A stretch of DNA of 45,549 nucleotides from Nitrospira sp. ST-bin5 (GTDB taxonomy: Bacteria; Nitrospirota; Nitrospiria; Nitrospirales; Nitrospiraceae): assembly GCA_002083555.1 (NCBI GenBank), contig MSXN01000010.1, positions 1-45,549 on the forward strand, read 5' to 3'. Positions 24,247-32,627 of the stretch are shown here, piece after piece (positions within the stretch are counted from its first letter, which is position 1; every line of letters begins with the position of its first letter). Made by a program: the position numbers and the translations under genes. The notes under the pieces were generated by a model that saw only the letters and a program-made list of their open reading frames with translations, did no database searches and had not been told where the DNA came from.

Positions 24247-25658
24247 GCTGCCGCCGCGGTCTGGCGTTTGGCGACCTGGCCGAGGATGTCCAGCGCGGCA
24301 ACGCGATAGGCTTCGGCATAGGTGGGGAAGTTGAAGACGTTGTCGATAAAGGATTCGACCAACGCGCCTTGCTGCAGGGCCATCTGGCCGATGTGCACCA
24401 GTTCCGTGGCGGAATCTCCAACGACCTGGATGCCTAGTAATCGTTCGCCGTTCGGGTCGGCGATCATCTTCAAAAGTCCATGACCGTCACCGGAGATTTG
24501 TGCGCGGGCGACCTCCTCGAACTTGGCTCGACCGACGAGAGGATTTCGAAATCGCTCGTTGGCCATCTTTTCATCCAGGCCGATACTGGCCATTTCAGGG
24601 ATCGTATAGACACCAATCGGAATGGTCGACGCGGCATCTCCGATCGGCAGGTCGAGGGCGTGGCGCACGGCGCGGCGGCCCTGCTCCATCGCCTTTGACG
24701 CGAGGGCCGGGGCACCGACCATGTCGCCGACGGCATAGATGTGTGGTACGGTCGTCTGGCAGAATTGGTTCACGGACAGGCTGCCCTTCCCATTCACCTC
24801 CAGGCCGGCGGCGGCGAGGTTGAGATCTTCTACATTCGCCTGCCGGCCCAGGGCCACGAGCATTTTCTCACTCTTGATGATCTGGCCATCGCCGAGGAGT
24901 GTGACGACGTTTGTGGCGCCATCCCACTGGACGCTTTGGATCGATTGTCCGCCTAGGTAGTGTCCGCCGTGCTGCTCAAAGCTGGCGACGAATTGCGAAA
25001 CCAGCTCCGGATCCATGAATTGCAACGGCGCTTTGGCGCGGTCGATCAGCGTGACCTCGACGCCGAGGAGGGCGAAGATCGAGGCGTATTCGCATCCGAT
25101 GACGCCCCCGCCAATGATCGCCAGCGACTTCGGGAGATAGATCATCGACAAGAGGGAGTCGCTGTCGAGGATATGTTCATGATCCACGGGGATCTCTTGA
25201 GGATTGCGCGGGCGCGAGCCGGTGGCGATAACAAAATGGTTGGCCGTAAAGTGTTGCCGGGCACCGTCCACGGTTTGCATTTCTACAGTTCGATCATTGA
25301 GAAACCGCGCGCGGCCGTGAAACAGCGAGATGCCGTTTCGCCGCAGTTGCTTGCTCATGTAGGTATCGTGCGTCTGGACGACTTCTTCCAGGCGGCTGAG
25401 CAAGGAAGAGATTTCGGCATCCGGCTTCAAGCTGAATTCAAACGCCGCGCTGGCTCGGTGCAGCCGGTCGAGGTGCAGGGCGCTTTCACGCAAGGTCTTG
25501 CTGGGGATCGTACCGCGGTAGACGCAGCTGCCGCCGATACCCCGCTCGCGTTCCAGCAGTGCTACCCGTTTGCCTGATTTTGCGCCTTGGATGGCGGCTT
25601 TCTGTCCCGCGGGACCGGCACCGATGATGACAAGATCGAAGGCTGTGGGTGTACTCAT
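24243..25658 (-). CDS. sthA: Soluble pyridine nucleotide transhydrogenase
   Basis: FAD flavoprotein of 471 aa interconverting NADPH and NADH in the cytosol. N-terminal FAD site DLVIIGAGPAGQKAAIQGAK; second Rossmann motif IIGGGVIGCEYASIFALLGV; C-terminal FAD contact PHIYAVGDMVGAPALASKAM; dimerisation domain after residue 345. In lipoamide dehydrogenases the redox motif is CxxxxC, but here it reads GSCVYRGTIPSKTLRESA, with threonine in place of the second cysteine, the hallmark of SthA. It forms an operon with the HDOD gene (ATGA overlap). Convergent with the pilin: both stops share CTAG. Confidence 0.93.
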   Translation of the reverse strand: MSTPTAFDLVIIGAGPAGQKAAIQGAKSGKRVALLERERGIGGSCVYRGTIPSKTLRESALHLDRLHRASAAFEFSLKPDAEISSLLSRLEEVVQTHDTYMSKQLRRNGISLFHGRARFLNDRTVEMQTVDGARQHFTANHFVIATGSRPRNPQEIPVDHEHILDSDSLLSMIYLPKSLAIIGGGVIGCEYASIFALLGVEVTLIDRAKAPLQFMDPELVSQFVASFEQHGGHYLGGQSIQSVQWDGATNVVTLLGDGQIIKSEKMLVALGRQANVEDLNLAAAGLEVNGKGSLSVNQFCQTTVPHIYAVGDMVGAPALASKAMEQGRRAVRHALDLPIGDAASTIPIGVYTIPEMASIGLDEKMANERFRNPLVGRAKFEEVARAQISGDGHGLLKMIADPNGERLLGIQVVGDSATELVHIGQMALQQGALVESFIDNVFNFPTYAEAYRVAALDILGQVAKRQTAAAA

Positions 25659-26515
25659 AGGTTCATCGCATTGACCATGGCCAACGCCTTTTCTTTTCCT
25701 GCCAGCAGCTGGTCGATATCGGTCGGATACAGGTTGAGGTCGGCAAAGACCGGGTGCTCGCGCAATTCTTCTTCAGGGAGCGTGTCGGGTTCCAGGAGAT
25801 GGGTCGCCAGGCGGTCTGCGACGCACGTGAGCAGGCAGTCTTGCCTGAAGGAGGTGGCGTGATCATATTCCTGGTAGCAGGCAATGGCTTCGGCCACTTG
25901 TTTGGGAAGTCCCCATTTATCGGCAATCACGGTGCCGACCCGGGTGTGGTAGCCGTCGAGTAGCTGCTGCATCACGGCCTTATCGGCCGAGAGTTTGAGG
26001 TCTTTGGCGAGATTCGCCACGGTCCGAAGGACGACCGGCTTGCCGATTCCGTGCAAGAGTCCGCAGAGGTAGGCGGTTTCGACGTTCACCCGTCGCATGC
26101 GGGCGACCTCTTTGCCGAAGGCGCCGCTGGCCAGTGAGTGGCGCCAGAGCAGCTTGACGTGATCTTCGTGGCCTGGAACTTGGAACGCGCCGTTCTTCAG
26201 CGAGGCGGTAAAGGCAATTTCCGACAGCAGATTGATGCCGAGCATGGCTACGGCATGCTGGAGGGACACGACCGGGCTGCGCGGCATATAGGCCGGTGAA
26301 TTGGCGATGCGCAGGACGTGGGCGGCCAAGGCTTGATCTTGATGGATCAGGGATGACAGCTTGGCGGCATCGGCCGTGGCATCAGCGGCCAGGGCCATGA
26401 CTTGGCTGGCCACTTGAGGCAAGAGCGGGAGTTCGACTTCTCCTGCGTCGAGTTTCTTGACCAGAGCCTGTTCCAGCTTCTCGGTGGCGGCAGCGGTTTG
26501 TGTATCGGGGGCCAT
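25655..26515 (-). CDS. HDOD domain signalling protein
   Basis: 286 aa. The HDOD fold covers about residues 20-220 (ELPLLPQVASQVMALAADATADA, LIHQDQALAAHVLRIANSPAYM, VVSLQHAVAMLGINLL, LCGLLHGIGKPVVL). HDOD proteins resemble HD phosphohydrolases without full metal sites and act in signalling, often with c-di-GMP or stress pathways. The start at 26515 is selected because it begins at the first conserved region and has AGGAG upstream; a longer frame to 26620 has an unconvincing basic leader. Its stop overlaps the sthA start as ATGA, so the two are co-translated. Confidence 0.88.
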   Translation of the reverse strand: MAPDTQTAAATEKLEQALVKKLDAGEVELPLLPQVASQVMALAADATADAAKLSSLIHQDQALAAHVLRIANSPAYMPRSPVVSLQHAVAMLGINLLSEIAFTASLKNGAFQVPGHEDHVKLLWRHSLASGAFGKEVARMRRVNVETAYLCGLLHGIGKPVVLRTVANLAKDLKLSADKAVMQQLLDGYHTRVGTVIADKWGLPKQVAEAIACYQEYDHATSFRQDCLLTCVADRLATHLLEPDTLPEEELREHPVFADLNLYPTDIDQLLAGKEKALAMVNAMNL

Positions 26516-26613
26516 TGGTATTCTGGCGCTCCTGTTGTTTGTCGTCGGTGTGAGCTTGTGACGTGTCTTTGTCGGTTGGTTCTCCGGAAAAGTTGAGCCT
26601 GAAGGGACACGGC

Positions 26614-26643
26614 GTGACAAGTTTAGGGAGCCCTGACTATACT
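26614..26643 (+). promoter_or_regulatory. Sigma-70 promoter for the coiled-coil protein
   Basis: GTGACA (26614-26619) and TATACT (26638-26643), each one base from consensus, are separated by 18 bases. The predicted start is near 26650, giving a leader of about 40 bases before the ATG at 26691. It lies in the divergent gap with the HDOD gene. Confidence 0.65.
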
Positions 26644-26690
26644 ATCGGAAGAATTGCGCATTGATTCGGCCGAATGGGGGAGATAGGTGC

Positions 26691-27122
26691 ATGAAATACC
26701 GATGGATTATCGGTTTCTTGGGTCTATGGTGCGGGCTGGTCTCAGCGGGTGTGGAGGCAGGTGAAAAGACGGTGACGCCCGACACGATCACCAAAGAAGC
26801 TCGTGAGACCATTGAGGTGACGGCCCAGTATACCGCTCAGCAAAAAGAAGCTTTTCAGCGGAAGGCTCAGGAAGAACTCGAGGCGATTCAGAAGCAGATG
26901 GCGGCGCTGCAGGGGAAGGCCGACAAGGCCTCGGCTTCGGCCAGGACGGAATTGCAGAAATCGATTCGTGAGCTGGAGGTGAAGAAGGAAGCCGTCAAGC
27001 AACAGATCGATGGACTCAAGTCGGCCACCGATGCAAAATGGAATGAAATGAAGGCGGGTGTGCATTCTGCGATCGAAGAGATGCATCAGTCGTTTCAACG
27101 GCTGCGCTCCAAGCTGCAGTAA
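26691..27122 (+). CDS. Secreted coiled-coil protein
   Basis: 143 aa. A signal peptide (MKYRWIIGFLGLWCGLVSAGVEAG, cleavage near residue 22) precedes an almost wholly helical, charged segment (EAFQRKAQEELEAIQKQMAA through QRLRSKLQ) with heptad-like spacing, predicted as a periplasmic coiled coil. No enzymatic motif is present. The start at 26691 is chosen for the signal peptide and the GGGGAGATAGG upstream. It is followed 19 bases later by the HdrB-like gene on the same strand. Function unknown; similar proteins are often labelled apolipoprotein-like. Confidence 0.78.
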   Translation: MKYRWIIGFLGLWCGLVSAGVEAGEKTVTPDTITKEARETIEVTAQYTAQQKEAFQRKAQEELEAIQKQMAALQGKADKASASARTELQKSIRELEVKKEAVKQQIDGLKSATDAKWNEMKAGVHSAIEEMHQSFQRLRSKLQ

Positions 27123-27141
27123 GGACCGGCATGGATCTGCG

Positions 27142-28038
27142 ATGGCATTGAGGTTTGCGCTATATCCCGGCTGTGCGGCGAAGGGTGCGACACCGGAACT
27201 GTATCAATCGACGATGGCGATCGTCGGCCGGCTCGGCATTGATGTGGTTGAGCTTGCCGCGTCGTCCTGTTGCGGTGCCGGGGTGGTGACTGAGGCGGAG
27301 CCGGATGTCGCCTTGGCGTTGAACGCGCGGAATTTTGCTCAGGCCGAGCGCCTGGGTCTGGATATCATGACGATCTGCGGGACGTGTCAGGGCGTCATGG
27401 CGGCGGCAAACAAGCGATTGAAGAGCGAGCCGGGATTGCTCGATCGAATCAATCGTGTGTTGGAGCCGGACGGTATCGCCTATCGTGGAACGATTCAGGT
27501 CAAACACCTGCTCTGGATTATCGTGCGTGAGATCGGGCTGCGCCAGCTTGGCGCGCAGGTGGTGAAATCTTTGCAGGGGCTGCGCATTGCGCCGTTCTAT
27601 GGCTGTTATATTCTTCGGCCCTCCTGGGATCTCGGTTTTGACGATCCGGAAAACCCGACATCTCTTGAGCAGGTGATTCGTGCGTTGGGTGGGGAGGCGG
27701 TTGCCTATGCCGGGCGCACCAAGTGCTGCGGGTTTCCGATCATTCTCGAAAAGGAAGCGGTGGCGATGGCGATGTCCGGAGCCAACATGAAGGAAGCCAA
27801 GGACCAAGGAGCCGATTGCATGGTCACCCCTTGTCCTCTGTGCCACATGAGCTTGGATATTTATCAGGATCGAGCAGGCCAGGCGGTGAACACTCAGTTG
27901 AATCTTCCCATTCTTCACTTGCCCCAGCTCCTCGGTCTGGCGATGGGGATTCCTGCCAAGGAGTTAGGTCTTGCGCGTCATTTGATCACGGTCGATTCGA
28001 TCGTCAGGCGCATCAATCAGTCCGTCCGTCATTCTTAG
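27142..28038 (+). CDS. HdrB/SdhE-like protein with two CCG domains
   Basis: 298 aa. Both CCG domains are complete: C11-x31-C43C44-x34-C79-x2-C82 and C155-x39-C195C196-x34-C231-x2-C234. Such domains bind noncubane [4Fe-4S] clusters in heterodisulfide reductase HdrB, and related proteins form the membrane-associated SdhE subunit of type E succinate dehydrogenases or LutA/GlpC-like oxidoreductases. Because this genome segment also has a long sdhB (14464-15429) without sdhC or sdhD, an SdhE role is attractive but unproven. The start ATG at 27142 begins the conserved ALYPGC motif. The cupin gene follows after 20 bases. Confidence 0.88.
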   Translation: MALRFALYPGCAAKGATPELYQSTMAIVGRLGIDVVELAASSCCGAGVVTEAEPDVALALNARNFAQAERLGLDIMTICGTCQGVMAAANKRLKSEPGLLDRINRVLEPDGIAYRGTIQVKHLLWIIVREIGLRQLGAQVVKSLQGLRIAPFYGCYILRPSWDLGFDDPENPTSLEQVIRALGGEAVAYAGRTKCCGFPIILEKEAVAMAMSGANMKEAKDQGADCMVTPCPLCHMSLDIYQDRAGQAVNTQLNLPILHLPQLLGLAMGIPAKELGLARHLITVDSIVRRINQSVRHS

Positions 28039-28058
28039 ATCAGGAGGAACGCATTGTT

Positions 28059-28376
28059 ATGAAAGTTGTGAATCTTTCAGAGTATCAGCAGTTTAGCCAA
28101 GAGAAGATGAAGAAGAACAATATGTTTGAGACGGAGCGGTTCTTCTGCGACACTTACTGTTTTGAGCCGGGCCAGGAGCAGAAGGGCCATATCCATGGAA
28201 GCCAAGACAAGGTTTATCTCGTTCTGGAAGGGCAGGGGACGTTTCAGGTCGGTTCAGAGAAGCAGGTGTTAGGCCCAGGGCAGGGAACGATGGCTCCGGC
28301 TGGCGAAGAGCACGGGGTGAAGAACGAGAGTGGGCAGCGCCTTATCGTATTGGTGTTTGTCGCGCCGAATCCATAG
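28059..28376 (+). CDS. Single-domain cupin
   Basis: Small beta-barrel protein of 105 aa. Cupin motif 1 reads GHIHGSQDKVYLVLEGQGTFQVG and motif 2 is PGQGTMAPAGEEHGVKN. Metal ligands H55, H57 and H97 can be assigned by motif; a glutamine or lysine stands in for the usual glutamate. AGGAGGA precedes the ATG. It is probably co-transcribed with the HdrB-like gene. Substrate or regulatory role unknown. It is convergent with the DUF3365 gene, with about 75 empty bases between. Confidence 0.85.
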   Translation: MKVVNLSEYQQFSQEKMKKNNMFETERFFCDTYCFEPGQEQKGHIHGSQDKVYLVLEGQGTFQVGSEKQVLGPGQGTMAPAGEEHGVKNESGQRLIVLVFVAPNP

Positions 28377-28452
28377 GAGTAAGCGGCACGCACACCGCTT
28401 CTTTGTTCGGCAGCATGCGGGAGAGATCTATGGTGAAGAGCTGTGGGTGCGT

Positions 28453-29214
28453 TCACTCGGTTCGCAGAGGGATTTTGACACTGATGGCGCCGGCCAGCTC
28501 TCCTTCCTGGGCACCCTCTTTGGGGTAGCCTGAAATATCCCATTCTCCTTTTGGACCGCCGTGGCAGACGAGGCATTCGTGCTGGTAATAAATCGGCATC
28601 ATGACCCGCAAGGTTCCGCCCGATTCGGTCAACTCGCTGACATAGGCTTCGCCATTCGGTCGTCCAGACAACCAGCGGAGGACGGACGATTCGTATTCAT
28701 CCGGCTCATTCTTGGGATTGCGCGGTTGGATCGCCGTTTGTTTCAGTTGGACTCGGGACCGTTTGGAAAAGCGCGCTGCCGCTTGGCTGCCGAACGTGGC
28801 AGGAATGAAATTCTTGTAGCCGATTCCGCGCTGGTTGATGACGACCTGTGCCTCACGGACGACGTCTTTTCCGGCTTCGATCAAGGCCGGCAGGAGCGGG
28901 CGTGCGAGAGGCGGCACGGCCAACGACGTTCTTGCTGCAGGCGCGCTCAGGTCGATCCCGGTCCGTTGTCGAAAGACCTCGTACATCTGCCGTTCAAACA
29001 CCTCCGGGGTAAAGCCTTTGTCTCCTTTGTGGACATCGTCGATCAGGGCCTGATTCTGGTCAATCACCAGGCGACCCGCTTGGAGCAGTTTTGCCAGGAG
29101 CCGCGCGGTCTCTTCCGCCTCGGCGCGGAGTTGTTCGGGTGGGGCGGCGTGAACAGAGGCGGTTCCCGATACGAGTGCCAGGGTCATGAATACAATCCCT
29201 ACGAGACGAATCAT
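28453..29214 (-). CDS. Periplasmic DUF3365 heme-binding protein
   Basis: 253 aa. A signal peptide ends near ASVHA|APPEQL. The body matches the Tll0287-like/DUF3365 family, which folds like a PAS sensor with a c-type heme: residues LRVMMPIYYQHECLVCHGGP contain a CxxCH attachment site. RBS AAAGGAGA sits 6 bases before the ATG at 29214, so this start is preferred over longer readings. It is the last gene of a minus-strand envelope cluster (secreted gene, barrel, solute-binding lipoprotein, DUF3365), suggesting redox or gas sensing in the periplasm; that role is inference. Confidence 0.86.
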   Translation of the reverse strand: MIRLVGIVFMTLALVSGTASVHAAPPEQLRAEAEETARLLAKLLQAGRLVIDQNQALIDDVHKGDKGFTPEVFERQMYEVFRQRTGIDLSAPAARTSLAVPPLARPLLPALIEAGKDVVREAQVVINQRGIGYKNFIPATFGSQAAARFSKRSRVQLKQTAIQPRNPKNEPDEYESSVLRWLSGRPNGEAYVSELTESGGTLRVMMPIYYQHECLVCHGGPKGEWDISGYPKEGAQEGELAGAISVKIPLRTE

Positions 29215-29233
29215 AGAGTCTCCTTTGACTCGG

Positions 29234-30355
29234 TCAGTGTGGCGATGCTGCCCGGCAGGTTCCCTGGGCATAGTGAGCCGGCATCTTTTGCACGTCGAAC
29301 GGGAGCCCTTCCGTCGATGCCCGTCGTGGATAGGCATATGCGTCCTCGATCCATCGGCGCCGCATCTGTTCCAGTCGTCCTGATTCGTGGAGCTGAAAAA
29401 TGACGTCGTTGATGAACCACCGCAAGGTGTAACTTTCTTCCGCCATCACGACGGCATAGTCGGCTTGCGTAAACCGTAGCGGTGTGTGATCGTCTCGCTC
29501 AAGAAGCCGCCAGTCTCGACGCGTGGTTTTGACCATGAATTCTAAAACCGGGTGTGCCCCGAGAATGACATCGATGGGCGGCGACAGGCCGGCGGCGGCA
29601 TGTTCGAAGGCTGCGGGGAGCGAATCGCACACAAGCACTCTGGCCGCATTCATCCTGGCTTCGGCATACAGATGTGCGGACGTATTGTCTTGCACGGCGA
29701 TGGTGAGGCCCTCCAAGAGCCGTTCTCGCGCTGTTCCCCCCTCGTCGGTTTTGAGCCGACGCTGGATCTGCTCGATGACTCCCGGCCTGGTGGCGATCGT
29801 GCCGAGGCCTCCCTGTGAAAAGTACGGAGTGGAATAGGCGAATCCGGCCCGGCCAGGCGAAGGCGTTCCGGCTGCCACGGCGGAGACGAAGAAGTCCAGT
29901 TGGCCCTCGTTCAAAAGTAGAAATAGATCTCGGAAACGAATCAGGTGCAAGGCCGGAACCACGGGTGCGCCGCAATGGAGCGTGAGCGCATCGCTTACCG
30001 CCCGCACCAGTTCGGCATCGAGCCCGGTCACCCGGGCGCCTTCGTCTGTCCAGACAGCGGGAAATACGAACGGTCGAAAGGGTTCCACCGCCATCCCCAC
30101 CTGGACTTGTTGTCGCCGGCAGATTCGATCCAGCTCGTTGGTCGTTACGGGGTAGATCTGCTGCACGGCGTCGAAGAGCAGCCCACAGCCCTGCATCAGC
30201 GGGAGCAAGAACAGGAGGGCGGCCACCGGGGATACCGGACGCCATTTGTGCCGGAAGAAGGCTGTGAGACAGGGACGCCCGTGTGTCATCCCGGCGCCCT
30301 CACGTATCGTCCGCAGAAGCCGGCTCAATACCGGAACCCGGTTAGAAACAGCCAT
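29234..30355 (-). CDS. Solute-binding lipoprotein (family 3 fold)
   Basis: 373 aa. The N-terminal hydrophobic stretch ends in a lipobox (LLPLMQGC), so it should be a lipoprotein. Residues about 80-345 show the type 3 solute-binding fold: GMAVEPFRPFVF, VTGLDAELVRAVSDAL, LLLNEGQLDFFVSAVAAGTPS, FAYSTPYFSQGG, and C-terminal YTLRWFINDVIFQLHESGRLEQMRRRWI. No permease or ATPase gene is adjacent, which suggests sensing or a stand-alone role. The start at 30355 (GGGGGAG upstream) overlaps the barrel gene by 31 bases; an internal ATG at 30289 is an alternative that still keeps the signal. Confidence 0.82.
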   Translation of the reverse strand: MAVSNRVPVLSRLLRTIREGAGMTHGRPCLTAFFRHKWRPVSPVAALLFLLPLMQGCGLLFDAVQQIYPVTTNELDRICRRQQVQVGMAVEPFRPFVFPAVWTDEGARVTGLDAELVRAVSDALTLHCGAPVVPALHLIRFRDLFLLLNEGQLDFFVSAVAAGTPSPGRAGFAYSTPYFSQGGLGTIATRPGVIEQIQRRLKTDEGGTARERLLEGLTIAVQDNTSAHLYAEARMNAARVLVCDSLPAAFEHAAAGLSPPIDVILGAHPVLEFMVKTTRRDWRLLERDDHTPLRFTQADYAVVMAEESYTLRWFINDVIFQLHESGRLEQMRRRWIEDAYAYPRRASTEGLPFDVQKMPAHYAQGTCRAASPH

Positions 30356-30957
30356 TGCTGAGACTCCCCCGCTTCTCCTCGGAAATTGACGTCGTACTGC
30401 GTAAATTGCAGGCTCAGGTCGAGAGAAATCCCGCGGGCCACCGGAAAACGCACACCAGCTTGGCCGCCATACAGCAAACCCGGCGAAGTCCGTCCTTGTC
30501 CTGAGATGACGGTGCCGATGAGTCCGCCCACGTAGGGAACGGCACGATCTTCAAGCGGGCCGAAAAAAAGATGCTTGAGTATTCGCCCAAGCGGCATCGA
30601 AGCAGGAAAATCGAGGAGGTCCAGGACGTTGTTCCAACGCGGATTGAGAAATACCGCATGTTGATCGGTCCGGAAATCGTCGGTGCGGATGCTGAAGTAT
30701 TGATACCCGATCCGTATTTCCCCATCGCCGTACCGTAACGCCGTGATGCCGGCCTGCAGGGTGACTTCCCGGTCTTTCGGGGCGAATGTTTGCTGGCGCA
30801 GTGCGACGTCGAAGTTGAATGGTCGTATGGGCAGGATTTCGAACAGTGCTTCTTGTGCCGGAGCCGGAAAGGGACCGAGGAGCGTCAGCGTGAGTGCGCA
30901 GAGACCGAACCGACAAAACGATCCGCGGAACCCAGATCCGCGATTCTTGGTCGACAT
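30325..30957 (-). CDS. Outer-membrane beta-barrel protein
   Basis: 210 aa from the ATG at 30957; an in-frame ATG at 30990 is also possible. A signal peptide (CALTLTLLGPFPAPAQ|EALFE) precedes alternating short strands (FNFDVALRQQTF, EVTLQAGITALRYGDGEIRIGYQYF, LDLSLQFTQYDVNF) and a terminal aromatic (WLFLTGFRY), the C-terminal signature of outer-membrane barrels. Size resembles PagL-like lipid A deacylases, but their catalytic His-Ser pair is not evident, so I leave the function open. It overlaps the lipoprotein gene at its 3' end and the split secreted gene near its 5' end, consistent with one operon. Confidence 0.75.
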   Translation of the reverse strand: MSTKNRGSGFRGSFCRFGLCALTLTLLGPFPAPAQEALFEILPIRPFNFDVALRQQTFAPKDREVTLQAGITALRYGDGEIRIGYQYFSIRTDDFRTDQHAVFLNPRWNNVLDLLDFPASMPLGRILKHLFFGPLEDRAVPYVGGLIGTVISGQGRTSPGLLYGGQAGVRFPVARGISLDLSLQFTQYDVNFRGEAGESQQWLFLTGFRY

Positions 30958-31285
30958 GGCATGTCTGTTAGTGAGTATGGGCCTGTCCATCGGACGGTCC
31001 GAGCGGATCGATACCCAGAACGGGCGGCCCTGCAGTGATGCAGGACTTCATAATTTCCACCCGGCATTGGGCACCGGCGAGAACGGCATTGGCCATGATG
31101 ACGAGTTCGGATTCAGACAGTTGTTGGCGCGCATAGTCGATGAGTACATGGTTCGGAACGAGATCGGGGTCGACCTGTTGGACTCCAGTTTGCTTCGAAA
31201 GAGCCGAGACGAGCTGGGAACGAACCGACAAACACGCTTCGCCCAGCAGCATCAACGCCACCCTATCATAGCGTAAGCTCCCCGG

Positions 31286-32095
31286 TCAAGTAGACACTGC
31301 CAAGGGAGAACTTCTAGCTTCCAATTGAGCCCGATACGTGGCGGGCGGCACGCCTACTAACGCGTCATGGGGCCGTTCTTCGTTGTAACTTTGCAACCAT
31401 TCCGCACTGATCTCGCGCACCTGCTCCAACGACTCAAACACATAGGCATTCAGCACTTCGGTTCGATACGTCCGGTTATAGCGCTCAATGAACGCGTTCT
31501 GATCCGGCTTGCCCGGTTGGATGTGCCATAACTGAATCGCCCGTTCCGCACACCAGGTGATGAACGACTCGGCGATGAATTCCGGCCCATTGTCGAGCCG
31601 AATCGCCTGGGGCTGCCCTCGCCAGCTCACCACTTGCTCCAACACGCGGATCACGCGCTCGGCTGGCAGCGACGTATCGATCTCGATGGCCAAGCCTTCG
31701 CGAACCCCTTCGTCCAGAATATTAAGGGTCCGGAATCGTCGTCCGCCGTACAGTGTATCGCTCATGAAATCCACTGCCCAGACCACATTAGGCTGAGGCA
31801 CCACTACGAGCGGCTGACGCAGGCGAAGAGGGAGCCGCTTCTTGGTTCGCCGCGGCAAGTTGAGCCGCAGCTGGCAGTACACGCGCCACAACCGTTTATG
31901 ATTCCACGGCTGCCCGTCGAGCCGGAGCCGATCACAACACTTCCAGAAGCCCCAGCGACTCTTGGCTGCGACCAGGGTTGTGAGCGCCGCAATGACTGGG
32001 GCGTCGCGCCGTGCCCAATCGATCCGTGGTCGGTAGTACGTCGCTCGCCCAAGTCCAACTGCGCGACAGGCCCGCTGAATTGGGAGACCATTCAC
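31286..32095 (-). CDS. IS3-family transposase OrfB (DDE integrase)
   Basis: 269 aa from the GTG at 32095, but the OrfB frame is open further back to the A6G slippery site, so the real product is probably an OrfAB fusion by -1 frameshifting. The DDE triad is visible: D in VVWAVDFMSDTL, D in AIRLDNGPEF, and E in QNAFIERYNRTYR. An HTH_21-like start (GLPIQRACRAVGLGRATYY) and a C-terminal YNEERPHDALVGVPPATY complete the family pattern. The stop lies 14 bases from the left end of the element. Confidence 0.93.
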   Translation of the reverse strand: MNGLPIQRACRAVGLGRATYYRPRIDWARRDAPVIAALTTLVAAKSRWGFWKCCDRLRLDGQPWNHKRLWRVYCQLRLNLPRRTKKRLPLRLRQPLVVVPQPNVVWAVDFMSDTLYGGRRFRTLNILDEGVREGLAIEIDTSLPAERVIRVLEQVVSWRGQPQAIRLDNGPEFIAESFITWCAERAIQLWHIQPGKPDQNAFIERYNRTYRTEVLNAYVFESLEQVREISAEWLQSYNEERPHDALVGVPPATYRAQLEARSSPLAVST

Positions 32096-32136
32096 CGTGA
32101 CTAGATGGGTGACGATCTCCCGCCGCTCAGCGGGCT

Positions 32137-32403
32137 TCAGAGCTTTTTTGCGATGACATCCTTCAGCGCGGCATTCTCGAGCGACAGGTCGGCATATAGC
32201 CGCTTCAGCCGGCCGTTCTCGTGTTCCAATTCCTTGAGCCGCTTGACATCAGAGGCCTCCAGCCCCCCGTACTTGGCTTTCCACTTGTAGTACGTCGCGG
32301 AGCTAATCCCGTAGTGCCGCCAGATCTCGTTGACGGGCCGACCGGCGTCGGCCTCTTTCAGGATCGATACGATTTGGGTCTCGGTGAACTTCGATTGACG
32401 CAT
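32137..32403 (-). CDS. IS3-family transposase OrfA with A6G frameshift site
   Basis: 88 aa. A helix-turn-helix (FTETQIVSILKEADAGRPVN, then EIWRHYGISSATYYKWKAKYGG) is followed by a leucine-zipper helix (LKELEHENGRLKRLYADLSL). Near its end GCAAAAAAGCTCTGA contains the canonical A6G slippery heptamer (complement of 32143-32149); a -1 slip there enters the OrfB frame (AKKALKPAERRE). AGGAGGT-like sequence precedes the ATG at 32403. Confidence 0.92.
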   Translation of the reverse strand: MRQSKFTETQIVSILKEADAGRPVNEIWRHYGISSATYYKWKAKYGGLEASDVKRLKELEHENGRLKRLYADLSLENAALKDVIAKKL

Positions 32404-32583
32404 GGAAACCTCCTGGCTAGGGTGACTATTTTGCCAGAAAGTTCTCCTGATGGCTGTCTACCGTTGCGGGGAGCTTACGATAGGGGCCTTCTGCCTGAAT
32501 AGACGAAACCCCACTCACCAGTAGTATTCCGCTGATAATGGGGGTGAAGAACGCGTGTGTCATGGACTGAAGACTCTGGATGT

Positions 32584-32616
32584 GAAATCCGGCCGGTTTT
32601 ATGCCGGCCGGATTTC
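32584..32616 (-). terminator. nirK terminator hairpin
   Basis: Perfect 13-bp arms GAAATCCGGCCGG (32584-32596) and CCGGCCGGATTTC (32604-32616) with a 7-base loop, beginning 12 bases past the nirK stop. There is no long T-run afterwards, so termination may be partial. It separates nirK from the IS-split gene. Confidence 0.8.
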
Positions 32617-32627
32617 CGATTCTCAAC

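Larger units (their letters stand above)
31272..32479 (-). mobile_element. Complete IS3-family insertion sequence, 1208 bp
   Basis: The ends are inverted repeats: CGTAAGCTCCCCG at 31272 matches the reverse complement of CGGGGAGCTTACG at 32467-32479, and partial similarity extends further (GTAGACA and GAGAACTT on both sides). ATAG directly repeats at 31268-31271 and 32480-32483, a 4-bp target duplication. It carries orfA and orfB on the minus strand with an A6G frameshift site. The intact ends and duplication indicate a relatively recent insertion. Confidence 0.92.
30968..32563 (-). pseudogene. Small secreted-protein gene split by an IS3-family insertion
   Basis: The 5' part (32563-32480) encodes a signal peptide, MTHAFFTPIISGILLVSGVS plus SIQA|EGPY. 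The 3' part (31271-30968) encodes a cysteine-containing domain ending GPSDGQAHTH. Removing 31272-32479 and one ATAG copy joins GGCCCCTAT to GATAGGGTG in frame (EGPY-DRVALMLLGEA), restoring a 127-aa protein with cleavage after IQA. The family is not recognised. It would have been the first gene of the cluster with the barrel, lipoprotein and DUF3365 genes, so the insertion may also reduce their expression unless an IS promoter reads outward. Confidence 0.82.
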
